Shown here one piece after another: positions 15,365-23,742 of a stretch of DNA of 64,000 nucleotides. The stretch's first letter is position 1. Each line of letters opens with the position of its first letter. The translations under genes were made by a program, and so were the position numbers. The notes below the pieces were generated by a model. That model was not told the origin of the DNA. It saw only the letters and a program-made list of their open reading frames with translations, and ran no database searches. This DNA is from Halopiger xanaduensis SH-6 (GTDB lineage Archaea; Halobacteriota; Halobacteria; Halobacteriales; Natrialbaceae), in contig NC_015666.1 of NCBI RefSeq assembly GCF_000217715.1, positions 2,616,270-2,680,269 of the forward strand, written 5' to 3'.

Positions 15365-17182
15365 TCAGTCGCTCCGCGTGCCGTCGACAGCGTCGGCGAC
15401 GCGAGCCGCGAGTTCCTCGCGCCGGCGGTGGCTCCGCTCGGCGTCAAACTCGAGTGACAGCACCTGCGTTCCCTCGCGCTTGAGGGACCGGCGATACGCG
15501 TCGTCGAACTCGCGGGGCTCGACTCGCTCGAACTCGAGTCCGTAGGTCTCGCCGAGCGACTCGAAATCGATCCCGTGGGGCGTCTTGAACTGGCCGGTGA
15601 AAGGCGGGTCGAACTCCTCGATGGGAAGTTTGTGGAAGATGCCGCCGCCGTCGTTGTCCAGCAGGACGATCGTGGCGTCGACGTCGCAGCGGTCGACCGC
15701 GAGCAGGCCGTTCGAATCGTGGTAGAAGGCCAGATCGCCGGTGACGAGCACGAGCGGTTCGTCCGCGTCGGTCGCGCTGCCGGCGCCCAGCGCCGTGCTC
15801 TCGATCCCGTCGATGCCGCTGGCCCCGCGGTTCGCGAGCACCGTGAGTTCGGCGGCTCGAGGGCGGCCGAACCGGTCGGCGTCCCGGATCGGCATGCTGT
15901 TCGAAACGAACACCGTCGCCGGATCGGGCGCGCCCTCGAAGACCGACGCGAGGACGGCGCCCTCGAGGGGGTCGGCCTCGAGCGCGTCGTCGATTCGCGC
16001 TGCCTCGTGAACGTCCCAGTGTTTCCGCTCGGCGGCCTCGAACTGTGCGAGCCATCCGTCCTCGGTCGCCGTTCCAGCACTCGAGGCAGAATCCAGGGCC
16101 TCGCGCACGCCGTCGACGACCGACGCGGCCGTCGCCGCGAGCAAATCTGTCGCGGTAAAGGTCGCCTCGCGCCACGCGCCCGCGGGATCGACCACGAACT
16201 GGCGCGCGTCGGCGTCCCGCAGCGCGTGGCGCAGCGGTTTCGACGTCGGCGATGCGCCGAACCGGAGGACGACGTCCGGATCCTCGAGCGCGTCGATATA
16301 TGTGTCGTAGCCGCCGTAGACTCGTATGGAGTCTCCGCGCGCGCGAACGTGCGAGCCGAACCGCAGTCCCGACAGGGGATCGGCGAGGACCGGCGCGCCG
16401 ACGCGCTCGGCGAGGTCGACGACCGCGTCGGGCTCGAGTTCCCGCAAATTACGCGGATCCGCAGGGCCGGCGACGATGAGCGGCCGCTTGGCGTTCTCGA
16501 GCGCGTCGGTAAGTGAGCGTAATCCGTCGCCGGCAGCCTCGAGCGTCCGCCGACCGCGATCGGTTTCGACGAAGGCGCCGTCCCGCCCGCGCCCGGCGAG
16601 CGTCTCGGCGAACGAGTCGGGGACGGCGTCGGGCACCTCGAGCGGCTCGAGGGGTTTTTTGAACGGACAGTTCAGGTGGACGGGACCGGGTTCGACGCCG
16701 AGGGATTCCGAGAGCGCCCGCGCGGCGGTCGTCCGGAGACTCCGGACCTTCCGCTCGTCGGCTTCGGGTTCCGGCAGTTCGGCGTACCAGCAGACGGCGT
16801 CGCCGTAGAGCTCGACCTGGTCGATCGTCTGGTTCGCGCCGCTGTCCCGGAGTTCGGGTGGCCGATCCGCGGTGAGTACGAGCAGCGGGACGCGAGCCTG
16901 ATTGGCCTCGATGACGCCGGGGTGGAAGTTCGCCGCCGCCGTTCCGGAGGTACAGACCAGCGCCGTCGGCTCGCCGGTGCGGCGTGCCCGGCCGAGCGCG
17001 AAGTAGGCCGCCGAACGCTCATCTAAATGCGAGTAGACCTCGAGCTCGGGGTGTTCGGCGAAGGCGACCGTCAGCGGCGTCGAGCGGCTCCCCGGGGCGA
17101 TACAGACGGCCTCGAGGCCGCCGGCGGCGAGTTCGTCGGCGAGGACGCGACCCCAAAGGGTCGCGCGGTTCGGTGCGCTCAT
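15365..17182 (-). CDS. menD: SEPHCHC synthase (MenD)
   Basis: This thiamine diphosphate enzyme (605 aa) joins isochorismate and 2-oxoglutarate in the first committed menaquinone step. The N-terminal Pyr domain shows IAPGSRSTPLTVAFAEHP and ALVCTSGTAAANFHPGVIEAN; the PP domain shows RGASGIDGIESTALGAG and VLVTGDLAFYHDSNGLLAV with the metal-binding GDLAFYHDSN motif. ATG 17182 (MSAPNRATLWGRVL) fits other MenD starts. It follows menF by 35 nt on the same strand and is presumably co-transcribed with it. The next men gene, menB, is displaced by 3.5 kb. Confidence 0.95.
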   Translation of the reverse strand: MSAPNRATLWGRVLADELAAGGLEAVCIAPGSRSTPLTVAFAEHPELEVYSHLDERSAAYFALGRARRTGEPTALVCTSGTAAANFHPGVIEANQARVPLLVLTADRPPELRDSGANQTIDQVELYGDAVCWYAELPEPEADERKVRSLRTTAARALSESLGVEPGPVHLNCPFKKPLEPLEVPDAVPDSFAETLAGRGRDGAFVETDRGRRTLEAAGDGLRSLTDALENAKRPLIVAGPADPRNLRELEPDAVVDLAERVGAPVLADPLSGLRFGSHVRARGDSIRVYGGYDTYIDALEDPDVVLRFGASPTSKPLRHALRDADARQFVVDPAGAWREATFTATDLLAATAASVVDGVREALDSASSAGTATEDGWLAQFEAAERKHWDVHEAARIDDALEADPLEGAVLASVFEGAPDPATVFVSNSMPIRDADRFGRPRAAELTVLANRGASGIDGIESTALGAGSATDADEPLVLVTGDLAFYHDSNGLLAVDRCDVDATIVLLDNDGGGIFHKLPIEEFDPPFTGQFKTPHGIDFESLGETYGLEFERVEPREFDDAYRRSLKREGTQVLSLEFDAERSHRRREELAARVADAVDGTRSD

Positions 17183-17217
17183 GCGTGTCTTGGAGTTGCA
17201 AACGGCACGTGGAATCG

Positions 17218-18687
17218 TTATCGTAACTCGTCGAGAATCGGTCGGAACTTCAACTGCACTTCCTCCCACTCCTCGTCGGGATCGCTGTCGGCGACGATGC
17301 CGCTGCCCGCGAAGAGCGTGACGGCCTCGTCGGTCGCGATTCCGGAGCGGAGGCCGACCGCGAACTCGCCGTCCCCGTCGGCGTCGAACCAGCCGACGGG
17401 CGCGGCGTACCAGCCCCGGTCGAACGGCTCCGTCTCGCGGATCGTCTCCCAGGCCGCGTCCGGAGGCATCCCGCCGACCGCAGGCGTCGGGTGCAGCGCC
17501 TCGACGATCTCGAGGACGTGGCGATCGCCGTCGAGCGTGGCCTCGATGGGCGTCCGGAGATGCTGGATCGTCGCCAGCTTGCGGATCGTTCGCCCGTCTA
17601 TCTCGAGATCCCGGGCGAGCGGTGCGAGCTGGTCGCGGATCGCGTCGACGACCAGTTCGTGCTCGCGTCGGAGTTTATCGCTCTCGAGCAGTCGATCGGC
17701 GTGCTGCTGGTCTTCGTCGGGCGTCTCGCCGCGCGGCGCGGAGCCCGCGAGCGCCTCGGTCGCGACCCGAGGGCCGCGTTTCGCGACCAGCCGCTCGGGC
17801 GGCGCGCCGAAGAAGGTGACCCCGCCCTCGCGGCCGATCCGGAACCGGTAGCAGTTCGGGTACTCCCGGCGGAGCCGCTCGAGGGTCGCCCCGACGTCGA
17901 TCGGGCCCTCGAGGGCGACCGACAGCGCCTGCGCGAGGACGACCTTCGTGAGGCGGCCGTCGGCGATCCGCTCGAGGGCGGCTTCGATTCCGGTTCGCCA
18001 CTCCTCGGGCGCGGTCGTCCGGTGGGTCGCAGCGACGCCGGGGCCCGCGCCGCTCGGCTGCATCGCGGGGAGATCCGCGATGCGGTCGTGCCAGCGCTCG
18101 AGTCGCGCGGTCGCCTCGCCGGCGTCGGTGCCGACGGCCGTGAGCCACGTACCTTCCCCGTCGCTTCGGACGACGAACACGCGGGGAATGACGAACGAAG
18201 CGGCGTCGAAATCGTCCCAGTTCGGCTGCGGGTTCGGCGTCGAACGCGCGGTCGAATCGGAATCGTCGGAATCCGTGCGGTCGGCGGCGTGATAATCGTG
18301 AAACGCGAAGCCGCCGACCGCTCGCGGGCGAGCGACCTCGGGACCGTCGTGCTCGAGTCCGTCAAACGCGCGGCTGGCCTGCCGTCGAATTGCGGCGAAT
18401 CGCTCGGGTCCGGTCGCGACGAACCGCGCCGCGACGCCGCGGCCGACGAGCTCGAGGCCGTCGGGAGCGGCCCACTGGATGCGTGCGCGGTCGGTTTGGT
18501 TCGCCTCTGCGGCGGTGTCAGCGTCGACGCCATCGACGTCGGCGGCCGCGATTGCGCCGAATGAGACGTCCTCGAGTTCGCGGCTACGGCTCACCAACTC
18601 GCCGTCGACCGTCACGCTCCGGGTGGCAGCGGTATCCGTGCCCGCCAGCCGACCTTCGACCTCGCGCTTGCCCGACGTCCGGTCCAT
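17218..18687 (-). CDS. menF: isochorismate synthase
   Basis: This chorismate-binding enzyme (489 aa) converts chorismate to isochorismate for menaquinone. The C-terminal catalytic domain carries KVVLAQALSV, FFGAPPERLVAKRG, TEALAGSAPRG, EHELVVDAIRDQLAP, HPTPAVGG and RGWYAAPVGWFDADGDGEFAVGLRS, then LFAGSGIVADSDPDEEW. The N-terminal 200 residues are divergent and acidic. It precedes menD with a 35-nt gap, and a sulfite-oxidase-fold gene lies 32 nt upstream on the same strand, so the three may be one transcript. Confidence 0.94.
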   Translation of the reverse strand: MDRTSGKREVEGRLAGTDTAATRSVTVDGELVSRSRELEDVSFGAIAAADVDGVDADTAAEANQTDRARIQWAAPDGLELVGRGVAARFVATGPERFAAIRRQASRAFDGLEHDGPEVARPRAVGGFAFHDYHAADRTDSDDSDSTARSTPNPQPNWDDFDAASFVIPRVFVVRSDGEGTWLTAVGTDAGEATARLERWHDRIADLPAMQPSGAGPGVAATHRTTAPEEWRTGIEAALERIADGRLTKVVLAQALSVALEGPIDVGATLERLRREYPNCYRFRIGREGGVTFFGAPPERLVAKRGPRVATEALAGSAPRGETPDEDQQHADRLLESDKLRREHELVVDAIRDQLAPLARDLEIDGRTIRKLATIQHLRTPIEATLDGDRHVLEIVEALHPTPAVGGMPPDAAWETIRETEPFDRGWYAAPVGWFDADGDGEFAVGLRSGIATDEAVTLFAGSGIVADSDPDEEWEEVQLKFRPILDELR

Positions 18688-18719
18688 CGCACGATGGTCA
18701 GGACCGCCGCGCCTTCAGC

Positions 18720-19319
18720 CTAACTATATCGCTCCTCTCGCCACGGGTTCGCCGTCTGGGAGTAGCCGCGCTTCTCCCAGTAGCCCCGCTCGGATTCGGT
18801 GAGGAACTCGATGCCGTCGACCCACTTGGCACCCTTGTAGGCGTACTTGTGCGGGGTAACGACCCGAAGCGGCCCGCCGTGATCGTCGGGCAGCGGCTCG
18901 CCGTCGAACTCCCAGATGAACAGCACTTCGTCGCGCATGCAGTCCTCGAGGGGAAGGTCGGTCGTGTAGCCGTCTAGCGCGGAGAACATAACGTGGACGG
19001 CGTCGTCGTGGACGCCCGCCCGCTCGGCGAGTTCGGGGAAGGGAACGCCGGTGAACTCGCAGTCGAACTTGCTCCAGCCGGTTACGCAGTGGAAGTCCTG
19101 GCGCTGGGTCTCGCTGGGTAGGTCGCGGAACTCGCCCCACGAGAAGGACAGTTCCTCGTCGACCGCGCCGGTGACGGTGAACTCCCACGTCTCGGGGTCC
19201 CAGTCCGGCGTCCCGCTCTTCGAGAGGACGGGAAACTCGGAGGTCTCGCGCTGGCCCGACGGGAGCCGATCGTCGCCGAACTCCTGGTAGAGGTCCGTAA
19301 CGTCCTTCGTCATGTCCAT
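18720..19319 (-). CDS. molybdopterin-dependent sulfite-oxidase-fold oxidoreductase
   Basis: The 199-aa protein is a single SUOX/MsrP-like molybdopterin domain. QDFHCVTGWSKFDCEFTGVPF contains the Cys expected to ligand molybdenum (the first Cys), followed by DGYTTDLPLEDC, LIWEFDGEPLP and GGPLRVVTPHKYAYKGAKWVDGIEF. No Tat signal or membrane segment is visible, so it would be cytosolic, unlike bacterial MsrP. ATG 19319 is taken; ATG 19313 and an upstream GTG at 19388 are alternatives. The substrate is unknown. Its position 32 nt before menF may mean shared transcription or chance. Confidence 0.85.
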   Translation of the reverse strand: MDMTKDVTDLYQEFGDDRLPSGQRETSEFPVLSKSGTPDWDPETWEFTVTGAVDEELSFSWGEFRDLPSETQRQDFHCVTGWSKFDCEFTGVPFPELAERAGVHDDAVHVMFSALDGYTTDLPLEDCMRDEVLFIWEFDGEPLPDDHGGPLRVVTPHKYAYKGAKWVDGIEFLTESERGYWEKRGYSQTANPWREERYS

Positions 19320-19480
19320 CACTTCGTCCGGATAGCCGTAGGTGTGACGCTCCGTCCCGGTGACTCGAGCGGGTGGACCGGAGACCACCAGCCGTTACCG
19401 ACCCAGTCCGATCGCGGGTGACAGGAACGGCTGGAGAAAGGCCTTGTTACCCGCTGAAACGGGGGTCCGAAACGGTGTGA

Positions 19481-19498
19481 AACGGTCCTGCGACCGTT
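19481..19498. promoter_or_regulatory. inverted repeat next to a TATA-like box
   Basis: AACGGTC and GACCGTT form a perfect 7-bp inverted repeat around CTGC, directly followed by TTATAATA. This places a possible operator at the TATA box facing the small membrane protein gene at 19566. A second repeat, CCAGCCGTT/AACGGCTGG, lies at 19388-19434. Confidence 0.35.
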
Positions 19499-19565
19499 AT
19501 AATACCAGCATACGGCCTGAAACCCTCGCCACCCCTTTGTAGCAACTCGCCCACCAACCCAATGC

Positions 19566-19865
19566 ATGGCGAGTAGACAACAGATAATGGAACGGGAAAT
19601 GTCCGGACAGGAAGCCGAAGAAGTTGGCGAGCAGGCGATGGGGCCCGCATTCATCGCGTCGGCCGCGTCGGTCGGCCTTTCGCTCTACTACTTCTTCATG
19701 AGAGGAGAGCGACAGCTCGGCGCGTTCATCGGGCTGTGGCCGCCGACGATCCTCGCGTTCGCGAGCTACTTCAACCAGCGCAAGATGCGCCAGCAGCTGG
19801 ACTCGCTGACCCAGCCCGGGGCGACGCTCAAAAACGCGTTCGACTCGATGATGGGCAACCGGTAA
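19566..19865 (+). CDS. small membrane protein, unknown
   Basis: This 99-aa protein has two hydrophobic segments (GPAFIASAASVGLSLYYFFM near 26-45, and LGAFIGLWPPTILAFASYF near 51-69), a charged N-terminus (QQIMEREMSGQEAEEVGEQ) and a C-terminal helix (RKMRQQLDSLTQPGATLKNAFDSMM). This suggests a hairpin with both ends cytosolic. The start ATG 19566 follows a nearby out-of-frame ATG that meets a stop at once. I recognise no family beyond a conserved haloarchaeal hypothetical. Confidence 0.75.
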   Translation: MASRQQIMEREMSGQEAEEVGEQAMGPAFIASAASVGLSLYYFFMRGERQLGAFIGLWPPTILAFASYFNQRKMRQQLDSLTQPGATLKNAFDSMMGNR

Positions 19866-19978
19866 CGGTACCTGAGAACCGCTCACCGCTGACGACCGCG
19901 GCATTCGAGTCGCGCCCTCCTTTGCGGATTCCATTTACGGATAGCGGACCGACCGTCGCGAGCCATCGTTGGCTCCGC

Positions 19979-20074
19979 GAGCGGATCGGAATGCGGCTCA
20001 AACCGCCGATTCGAACGCCGACGCAAGAGCGGATCGGAATGCGGCTCAAACCGCCGATTCGAACGCCGACGCAA
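19979..20074. repeat. perfect tandem duplication of a 48-bp unit
   Basis: The unit starting GAGCGGATCGGAATGCGGCT and ending GACGCAA is repeated exactly at 19979-20026 and 20027-20074, with GGCTTTT following. It lies between the small membrane protein gene and the RHH gene and contains no start site. The exact identity points to a recent duplication or a functional tandem site. Confidence 0.9.
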
Positions 20075-20102
20075 GGCTTTTCTGCGCGTGCAGAATCCCC
20101 GT

Positions 20103-20114
20103 CAAACCTAAATA
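20103..20114 (+). promoter_or_regulatory. TATA-like box of the RHH gene
   Basis: CAAACCTAAATA ends about 25 nt before the ATG at 20139, predicting a leaderless message. The tandem 48-bp repeats end 28 nt upstream of it. Confidence 0.5.
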
Positions 20115-20138
20115 CCCCCTCACCGAAAGCCGAATCAG

Positions 20139-20372
20139 ATGCCGAAAGTAGAGATCACCATCCCGGAACACCTCGAGATGCAGATCGCCCAGATGGTCGA
20201 GCGCGGCGAGTTCGTCAATCGCGAGGAGGCGATCGAGGACCTCCTCTCGACGGGCATTAAGGCCTACAAGACCAGCGGGCCGATGGACGAAGAGGAGGGT
20301 ACAGGCACCGGTGGCGGCACCGGTCTCGAAGACGACGGAATGATGGGCCACGACGACGAGTACGTCTTCTAA
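20139..20372 (+). CDS. ribbon-helix-helix (CopG-like) protein
   Basis: The N-terminal 45 residues of this 77-aa protein give a ribbon-helix-helix: the strand PKVEITIPEHL, helix EMQIAQMVERGEF and helix NREEAIEDLLSTGIKAY. The tail is Gly/Thr-rich then acidic (about residues 50-77) and probably disordered. RHH dimers bind short operators, often their own promoter. No toxin-like partner is adjacent; the next gene is convergent. The tandem 48-bp duplication directly upstream is a candidate binding region by position only. Confidence 0.82.
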   Translation: MPKVEITIPEHLEMQIAQMVERGEFVNREEAIEDLLSTGIKAYKTSGPMDEEEGTGTGGGTGLEDDGMMGHDDEYVF

Positions 20373-20378
20373 CTCGGC

Positions 20379-20585
20379 CTACAGCGCGACCGTGAGGAGG
20401 GGGATACCGAAGGCGATCGCCGCCCCGACCGCGAGCACGAGCGCGCCGACGCCGACGGCTCGCGAGGAGTAGTCGCTCATCGGTGCGGTCGTCCGCTCGG
20501 CCTCGAGATCGTGGCCGACGTCGGCGCCCGTGTCGCTCCCGTGCTCCGCCGCTGGAGTATCGTGCGTGTCGTCCGTGTCTGCCAT
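20379..20585 (-). CDS. small single-span membrane protein (DUF7550-like)
   Basis: This 68-aa protein has an acidic, Thr/His-rich N-terminus (residues 1-40) and one C-terminal membrane segment (AVGVGALVLAVGAAIAFGIPLLTVAL). It resembles short haloarchaeal proteins annotated DUF7550, from memory. ATG 20585 is preferred over a longer frame because the extra N-terminal residues have no family character. It converges with the RHH gene, 6 nt between stops. Confidence 0.7.
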   Translation of the reverse strand: MADTDDTHDTPAAEHGSDTGADVGHDLEAERTTAPMSDYSSRAVGVGALVLAVGAAIAFGIPLLTVAL

Positions 20586-20650
20586 ACTCGCGTGTTGACC
20601 CTTCACGGTCTTAAAAACACCTACACGCAACACGGCAGCCGTCCGCTCAT

Positions 20651-20666
20651 ATCAAAGTATTTACTA
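20651..20666 (+). promoter_or_regulatory. TATA-like box for the lipoprotein pair
   Basis: ATCAAAGTATTTACTA is centred about 29 nt before the ATG at 20688, fitting a leaderless start for the two-gene lipoprotein operon. Confidence 0.5.
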
Positions 20667-20687
20667 ACGCCGCGAGAAGCGGCGGCA

Positions 20688-21377
20688 ATGCCCTCCACAA
20701 CGGTTTCTCGCAGGCGACTGCTCGCCGTCGGCAGCGGCTGTCTCTCGCTGGCGATCGCGGGCTGCGCCGGCGAAAGCGAGAGCGAATCGACGGTCGAAGG
20801 GAAGGGGAGCGACGAGCCGACAGGCGAGTCAACGGTCGAGTCGACCCACGAATACGAGTCCCTGTTCGTGCGATCGGACGGGGACGGTCACTTCATCTAC
20901 CGCGACGAGGAACGGGCGAACGAGGCCGCGGAAACCAGCGATGCCGATGGCGCATCGTCCAGGCCGTACATCCGCTCCCCGTTGTTCGTCGTCGACGAGG
21001 ACGACGCCGACGCGCTCCGGATCGAAACCGACGCGACCCGAGCGGACGAGATACGGGCGTTCGTCGCCGAAACCGACTTCGAGAGCGAGTCGATCGTCAT
21101 CGACCAACGGACGATCGAGGACTGCTACCGCCGCCACATCGAGGGGATTCGGGCCGGCGGCTCGTTTCACACCGACTACTGCCAGTCGCTGAAAGGACCG
21201 ATGACGCCGTGTGAAGCGGGCAAAGAAGTGATGGAAGCGGTGATTCTGCGAGTGCACCGACCCTACAACGAGGCCCCCTCGAGCCGCAGCAGTTCCGAGA
21301 GTCACTCGTGTCCAGGTTCGATCGCCGCGCGCGACCGCACCCGGAACGAGGGCGAGGAGGAGGACGACGACGAATGA
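20688..21377 (+). CDS. Tat lipoprotein, unknown function
   Basis: The leader SRRRLLAVGSGCLSLAIAGC carries a twin-arginine motif and a lipobox IAGC (Cys near 26) in this 229-aa protein. An acidic Ser/Glu linker leads to a compact domain (about 55-195) with DADALRIETDATRADEIRAFVAETDFESESIVI and three Cys residues (DCYRRH, DYCQSLKGPMTPC). The tail is Ser/Glu/Asp-rich. The stop overlaps the next lipoprotein gene (ATGA), so the two are coupled. I do not recognise the family. Confidence 0.78.
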   Translation: MPSTTVSRRRLLAVGSGCLSLAIAGCAGESESESTVEGKGSDEPTGESTVESTHEYESLFVRSDGDGHFIYRDEERANEAAETSDADGASSRPYIRSPLFVVDEDDADALRIETDATRADEIRAFVAETDFESESIVIDQRTIEDCYRRHIEGIRAGGSFHTDYCQSLKGPMTPCEAGKEVMEAVILRVHRPYNEAPSSRSSSESHSCPGSIAARDRTRNEGEEEDDDE

Positions 21378-22744
21378 CGCCCGGCAGCAACTCCGGCCCC
21401 GAGGTCGGACCGCGTCGACGGCAGTTCCTTGCAGGGCTCGCCGCGGCGTCCGGCGTCGCCGTCGCCGGCTGCGCCGATCTTCCCCTGCTCGGCGACGAGT
21501 CGACGACCTTCACCGCCTCGGACGCCGACGCCGTCATCGCGGACGCGACGCCGACGGTCGAGTGGCCCGCGCCGGTTCGACCGTCGTCGAGCGCGCTCGA
21601 GGACGCCCGCGACCGGATCGACGACTTGCTCGCCGACGTCCCCGAATCGCTCGGCCCCGACGACGTCCCCAACGGGGTCGTTCGCGAGTCGATCGTGGAG
21701 AATCGAGAGGAAGCCGTCCGAGCTCGAGACGAGGCCGACCGGGCGACGGGCCGCGAGAAGTACCACGCGTTTCGGGGGACTCGAGACGGACGCGAAACCG
21801 CACGGGCGGCGCTGACGACGCTGCTGGCCATCGAGGAAGACACGGACGCGCTGGTCGACGAACTCGCGGACGAACGCGAGGCCGTTCAATCGGCGGTCCG
21901 GGAGCGACTCGACGGCATCGACTACCGCGGCGACGATACCGAGGACGGCCGGCGACGGGCCGCGCTGTACTATCAGCAACTCGAGTCGGATCTCGTGCGC
22001 GCCCAGCGGCTCCTCGAGCGCTGGAGCGCCGATCCGGGGATGAACGTCGTCGAACTCGGCGAGGCTGCGGGCGAACTCGAGTTCGCGACGGCGACGGTAG
22101 CCGTCTGGGATCACCTCGCCGATCGGTACGAGAACGACACCACCGGGGCCGACCTCGAGTCGGTCTTCGACAGTGCGCTCGAGCGGTCGATCGACCGCGC
22201 CGAGGCCGTCGAGTTCCCCGAACAGGACGGCGAGGAGTGGTACGACGCGGTCGGACTCGAGGAGTTGGACGACGGTCGGCTCGAGTTAACCGTCTGGCAC
22301 GCCGGGCGGGAAGTCACCGACGCCCGCGAACGGATGGAGGAGGGACGGACGAACGGCAACGTCGGAACCGGGCTTCACGGCGCGGTCCAGTTCGAACAGG
22401 CATTCCGAGCGTTCGAACACCTTCGCGACCGGATCGCGGCGGAGTCGGTCGCGCCACCCGACGACGTCGACGCGATCCGCGCCGAGCGGGACCGCGCACT
22501 CGAATCGGCTGTTGCGGCTCGCGAACAGGTTCCTGTCGCCGACCCGTCGCTCGGCGCGTACGTGCTCGGGGAGACGCTGCAGTCGTTCGAGTGGACCGAC
22601 GAGTCCGTGCGGCGATACGCGACTCACGATCCGGAAGTCGTCGTTTCGCTATCCAGGGAGTACGGCGAATACGCGCGTCTGCAGGCGGAACTCGCGGCCC
22701 TTCCGGACGCGGTGACGGCGTTCCGCGAGCGGTTGACAGAGTGA
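21374..22744 (+). CDS. Tat lipoprotein with long helical domain, unknown function
   Basis: The 456-aa product begins with a Tat/lipobox leader (RRRQFLAGLAAASGVAVAGC, Cys near 34). The remainder is largely alpha-helical and acidic with many Arg/Glu heptad-like stretches (DARDRIDDLLADV, ALYYQQLESDLVRAQRLLERW, DRALESAVAAREQV). This suggests a surface-anchored helical bundle, possibly an extracytoplasmic scaffold. The start codon overlaps the stop of the preceding lipoprotein gene by 4 nt, so they probably work together. No catalytic motif is visible. Confidence 0.78.
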   Translation: MTPGSNSGPEVGPRRRQFLAGLAAASGVAVAGCADLPLLGDESTTFTASDADAVIADATPTVEWPAPVRPSSSALEDARDRIDDLLADVPESLGPDDVPNGVVRESIVENREEAVRARDEADRATGREKYHAFRGTRDGRETARAALTTLLAIEEDTDALVDELADEREAVQSAVRERLDGIDYRGDDTEDGRRRAALYYQQLESDLVRAQRLLERWSADPGMNVVELGEAAGELEFATATVAVWDHLADRYENDTTGADLESVFDSALERSIDRAEAVEFPEQDGEEWYDAVGLEELDDGRLELTVWHAGREVTDARERMEEGRTNGNVGTGLHGAVQFEQAFRAFEHLRDRIAAESVAPPDDVDAIRAERDRALESAVAAREQVPVADPSLGAYVLGETLQSFEWTDESVRRYATHDPEVVVSLSREYGEYARLQAELAALPDAVTAFRERLTE

Positions 22745-22791
22745 GCGCGGTCGATCGGCCGGAATTGTCCGATCCGGGCGCCTTTACTACC

Positions 22792-22809
22792 CCGGGTGCG
22801 AACACCCGG
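22792..22809. promoter_or_regulatory. perfect hairpin between hisF TATA box and start
   Basis: CCGGGTG and CACCCGG pair perfectly around a CGAA loop. A TATA-like CTTTACTA lies at about 22781-22788, so transcription would start near the right arm. The element could be an operator or a terminator of the upstream gene. Confidence 0.4.
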
Positions 22810-22824
22810 TAAGAAACACCGCTC

Positions 22825-23640
22825 ATGGCACTGACCAAGCGAATCATCCCGTGTATCGACGTCGACCTGGACGAGGACGGGAACCCGGCGGTCTACACCG
22901 GCGTTCACTTCGAGGACCTCGAGTACACCGGCGACCCCGTCGAGATGGCCAAGGCGTACAACGAGTCCGGGGCCGACGAGTTCGTCTTCCTCGATATCAC
23001 CGCCTCCGCGGAGGGACGGGAGACCATGCTCGACGTCGTCCGCGACGTCGCCGACGAGGTCTTCATCCCCCTCACCGTCGGCGGCGGCATCCGCACCACC
23101 GAGGACATCAAGGAGACCCTCCGCGCCGGCGCGGACAAGGTCTCGATCACGACGGGCGCCTTAGAGCGCCCGGAACTGGTTAACGAGGGTGCGAAGGCCT
23201 TCGGCAGCCAGTGTATCGTCATCAGCGTCGACGCCAGGCGCCGCTTCGACGAGCAGGGCGAACACTACGTCGAGGTCGACGGCGAGTCCTGCTGGTTCGA
23301 GTGCACGAAGAAGGGCGGCCGCGAGGGGACCGGCATCGACGTCGTGGAGTGGGCGGCCGAGGCCGAGTCCCGCGGCGCGGGCGAACTGTTCGTCAACTCG
23401 ATCGACAAGGACGGCACCAAGGACGGCTACGACCTCCCGCTGACGAAGGCAGTCTCGGAGACCGTCGACACGCCGGTCATCGCCTCTTCGGGCTGCGGGG
23501 GCCCCGAAGACATGTACGACGTGTTCACCGAGGCCGACGCGGACGCCGGGCTGGCGGCGTCGATCTTCCACTTCGGCGAGTACTCGATCGAGGAGACCAA
23601 GGAGTATCTGGACGAGCGCGGCGTGCCGGTCCGGCTCTGA
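22825..23640 (+). CDS. hisF: imidazole glycerol phosphate synthase cyclase subunit
   Basis: HisF (271 aa) is a (beta/alpha)8 barrel that uses ammonia from HisH to make imidazole glycerol phosphate and AICAR. The catalytic Asp near the N-terminus ([10 protein letters not shown]) and the second in [11 protein letters not shown] are present, along with the phosphate loops [24 protein letters not shown] and [43 protein letters not shown] follows the family. At 271 aa it is slightly longer than bacterial HisF because of acidic insertions. No other his gene is adjacent. Confidence 0.96.
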   Translation: MALTKRIIPCIDVDLDEDGNPAVYTGVHFEDLEYTGDPVEMAKAYNESGADEFVFLDITASAEGRETMLDVVRDVADEVFIPLTVGGGIRTTEDIKETLRAGADKVSITTGALERPELVNEGAKAFGSQCIVISVDARRRFDEQGEHYVEVDGESCWFECTKKGGREGTGIDVVEWAAEAESRGAGELFVNSIDKDGTKDGYDLPLTKAVSETVDTPVIASSGCGGPEDMYDVFTEADADAGLAASIFHFGEYSIEETKEYLDERGVPVRL

Positions 23641-23742
23641 GCGGGCGTCCGGCGGTCGACGGCTTGTGACGCTCATATCGGTCACGGCGCCCGTGCAATC
23701 GACCCGACACGCTTATTCTCTCGCAGTCGACCGCTAGAAGCA

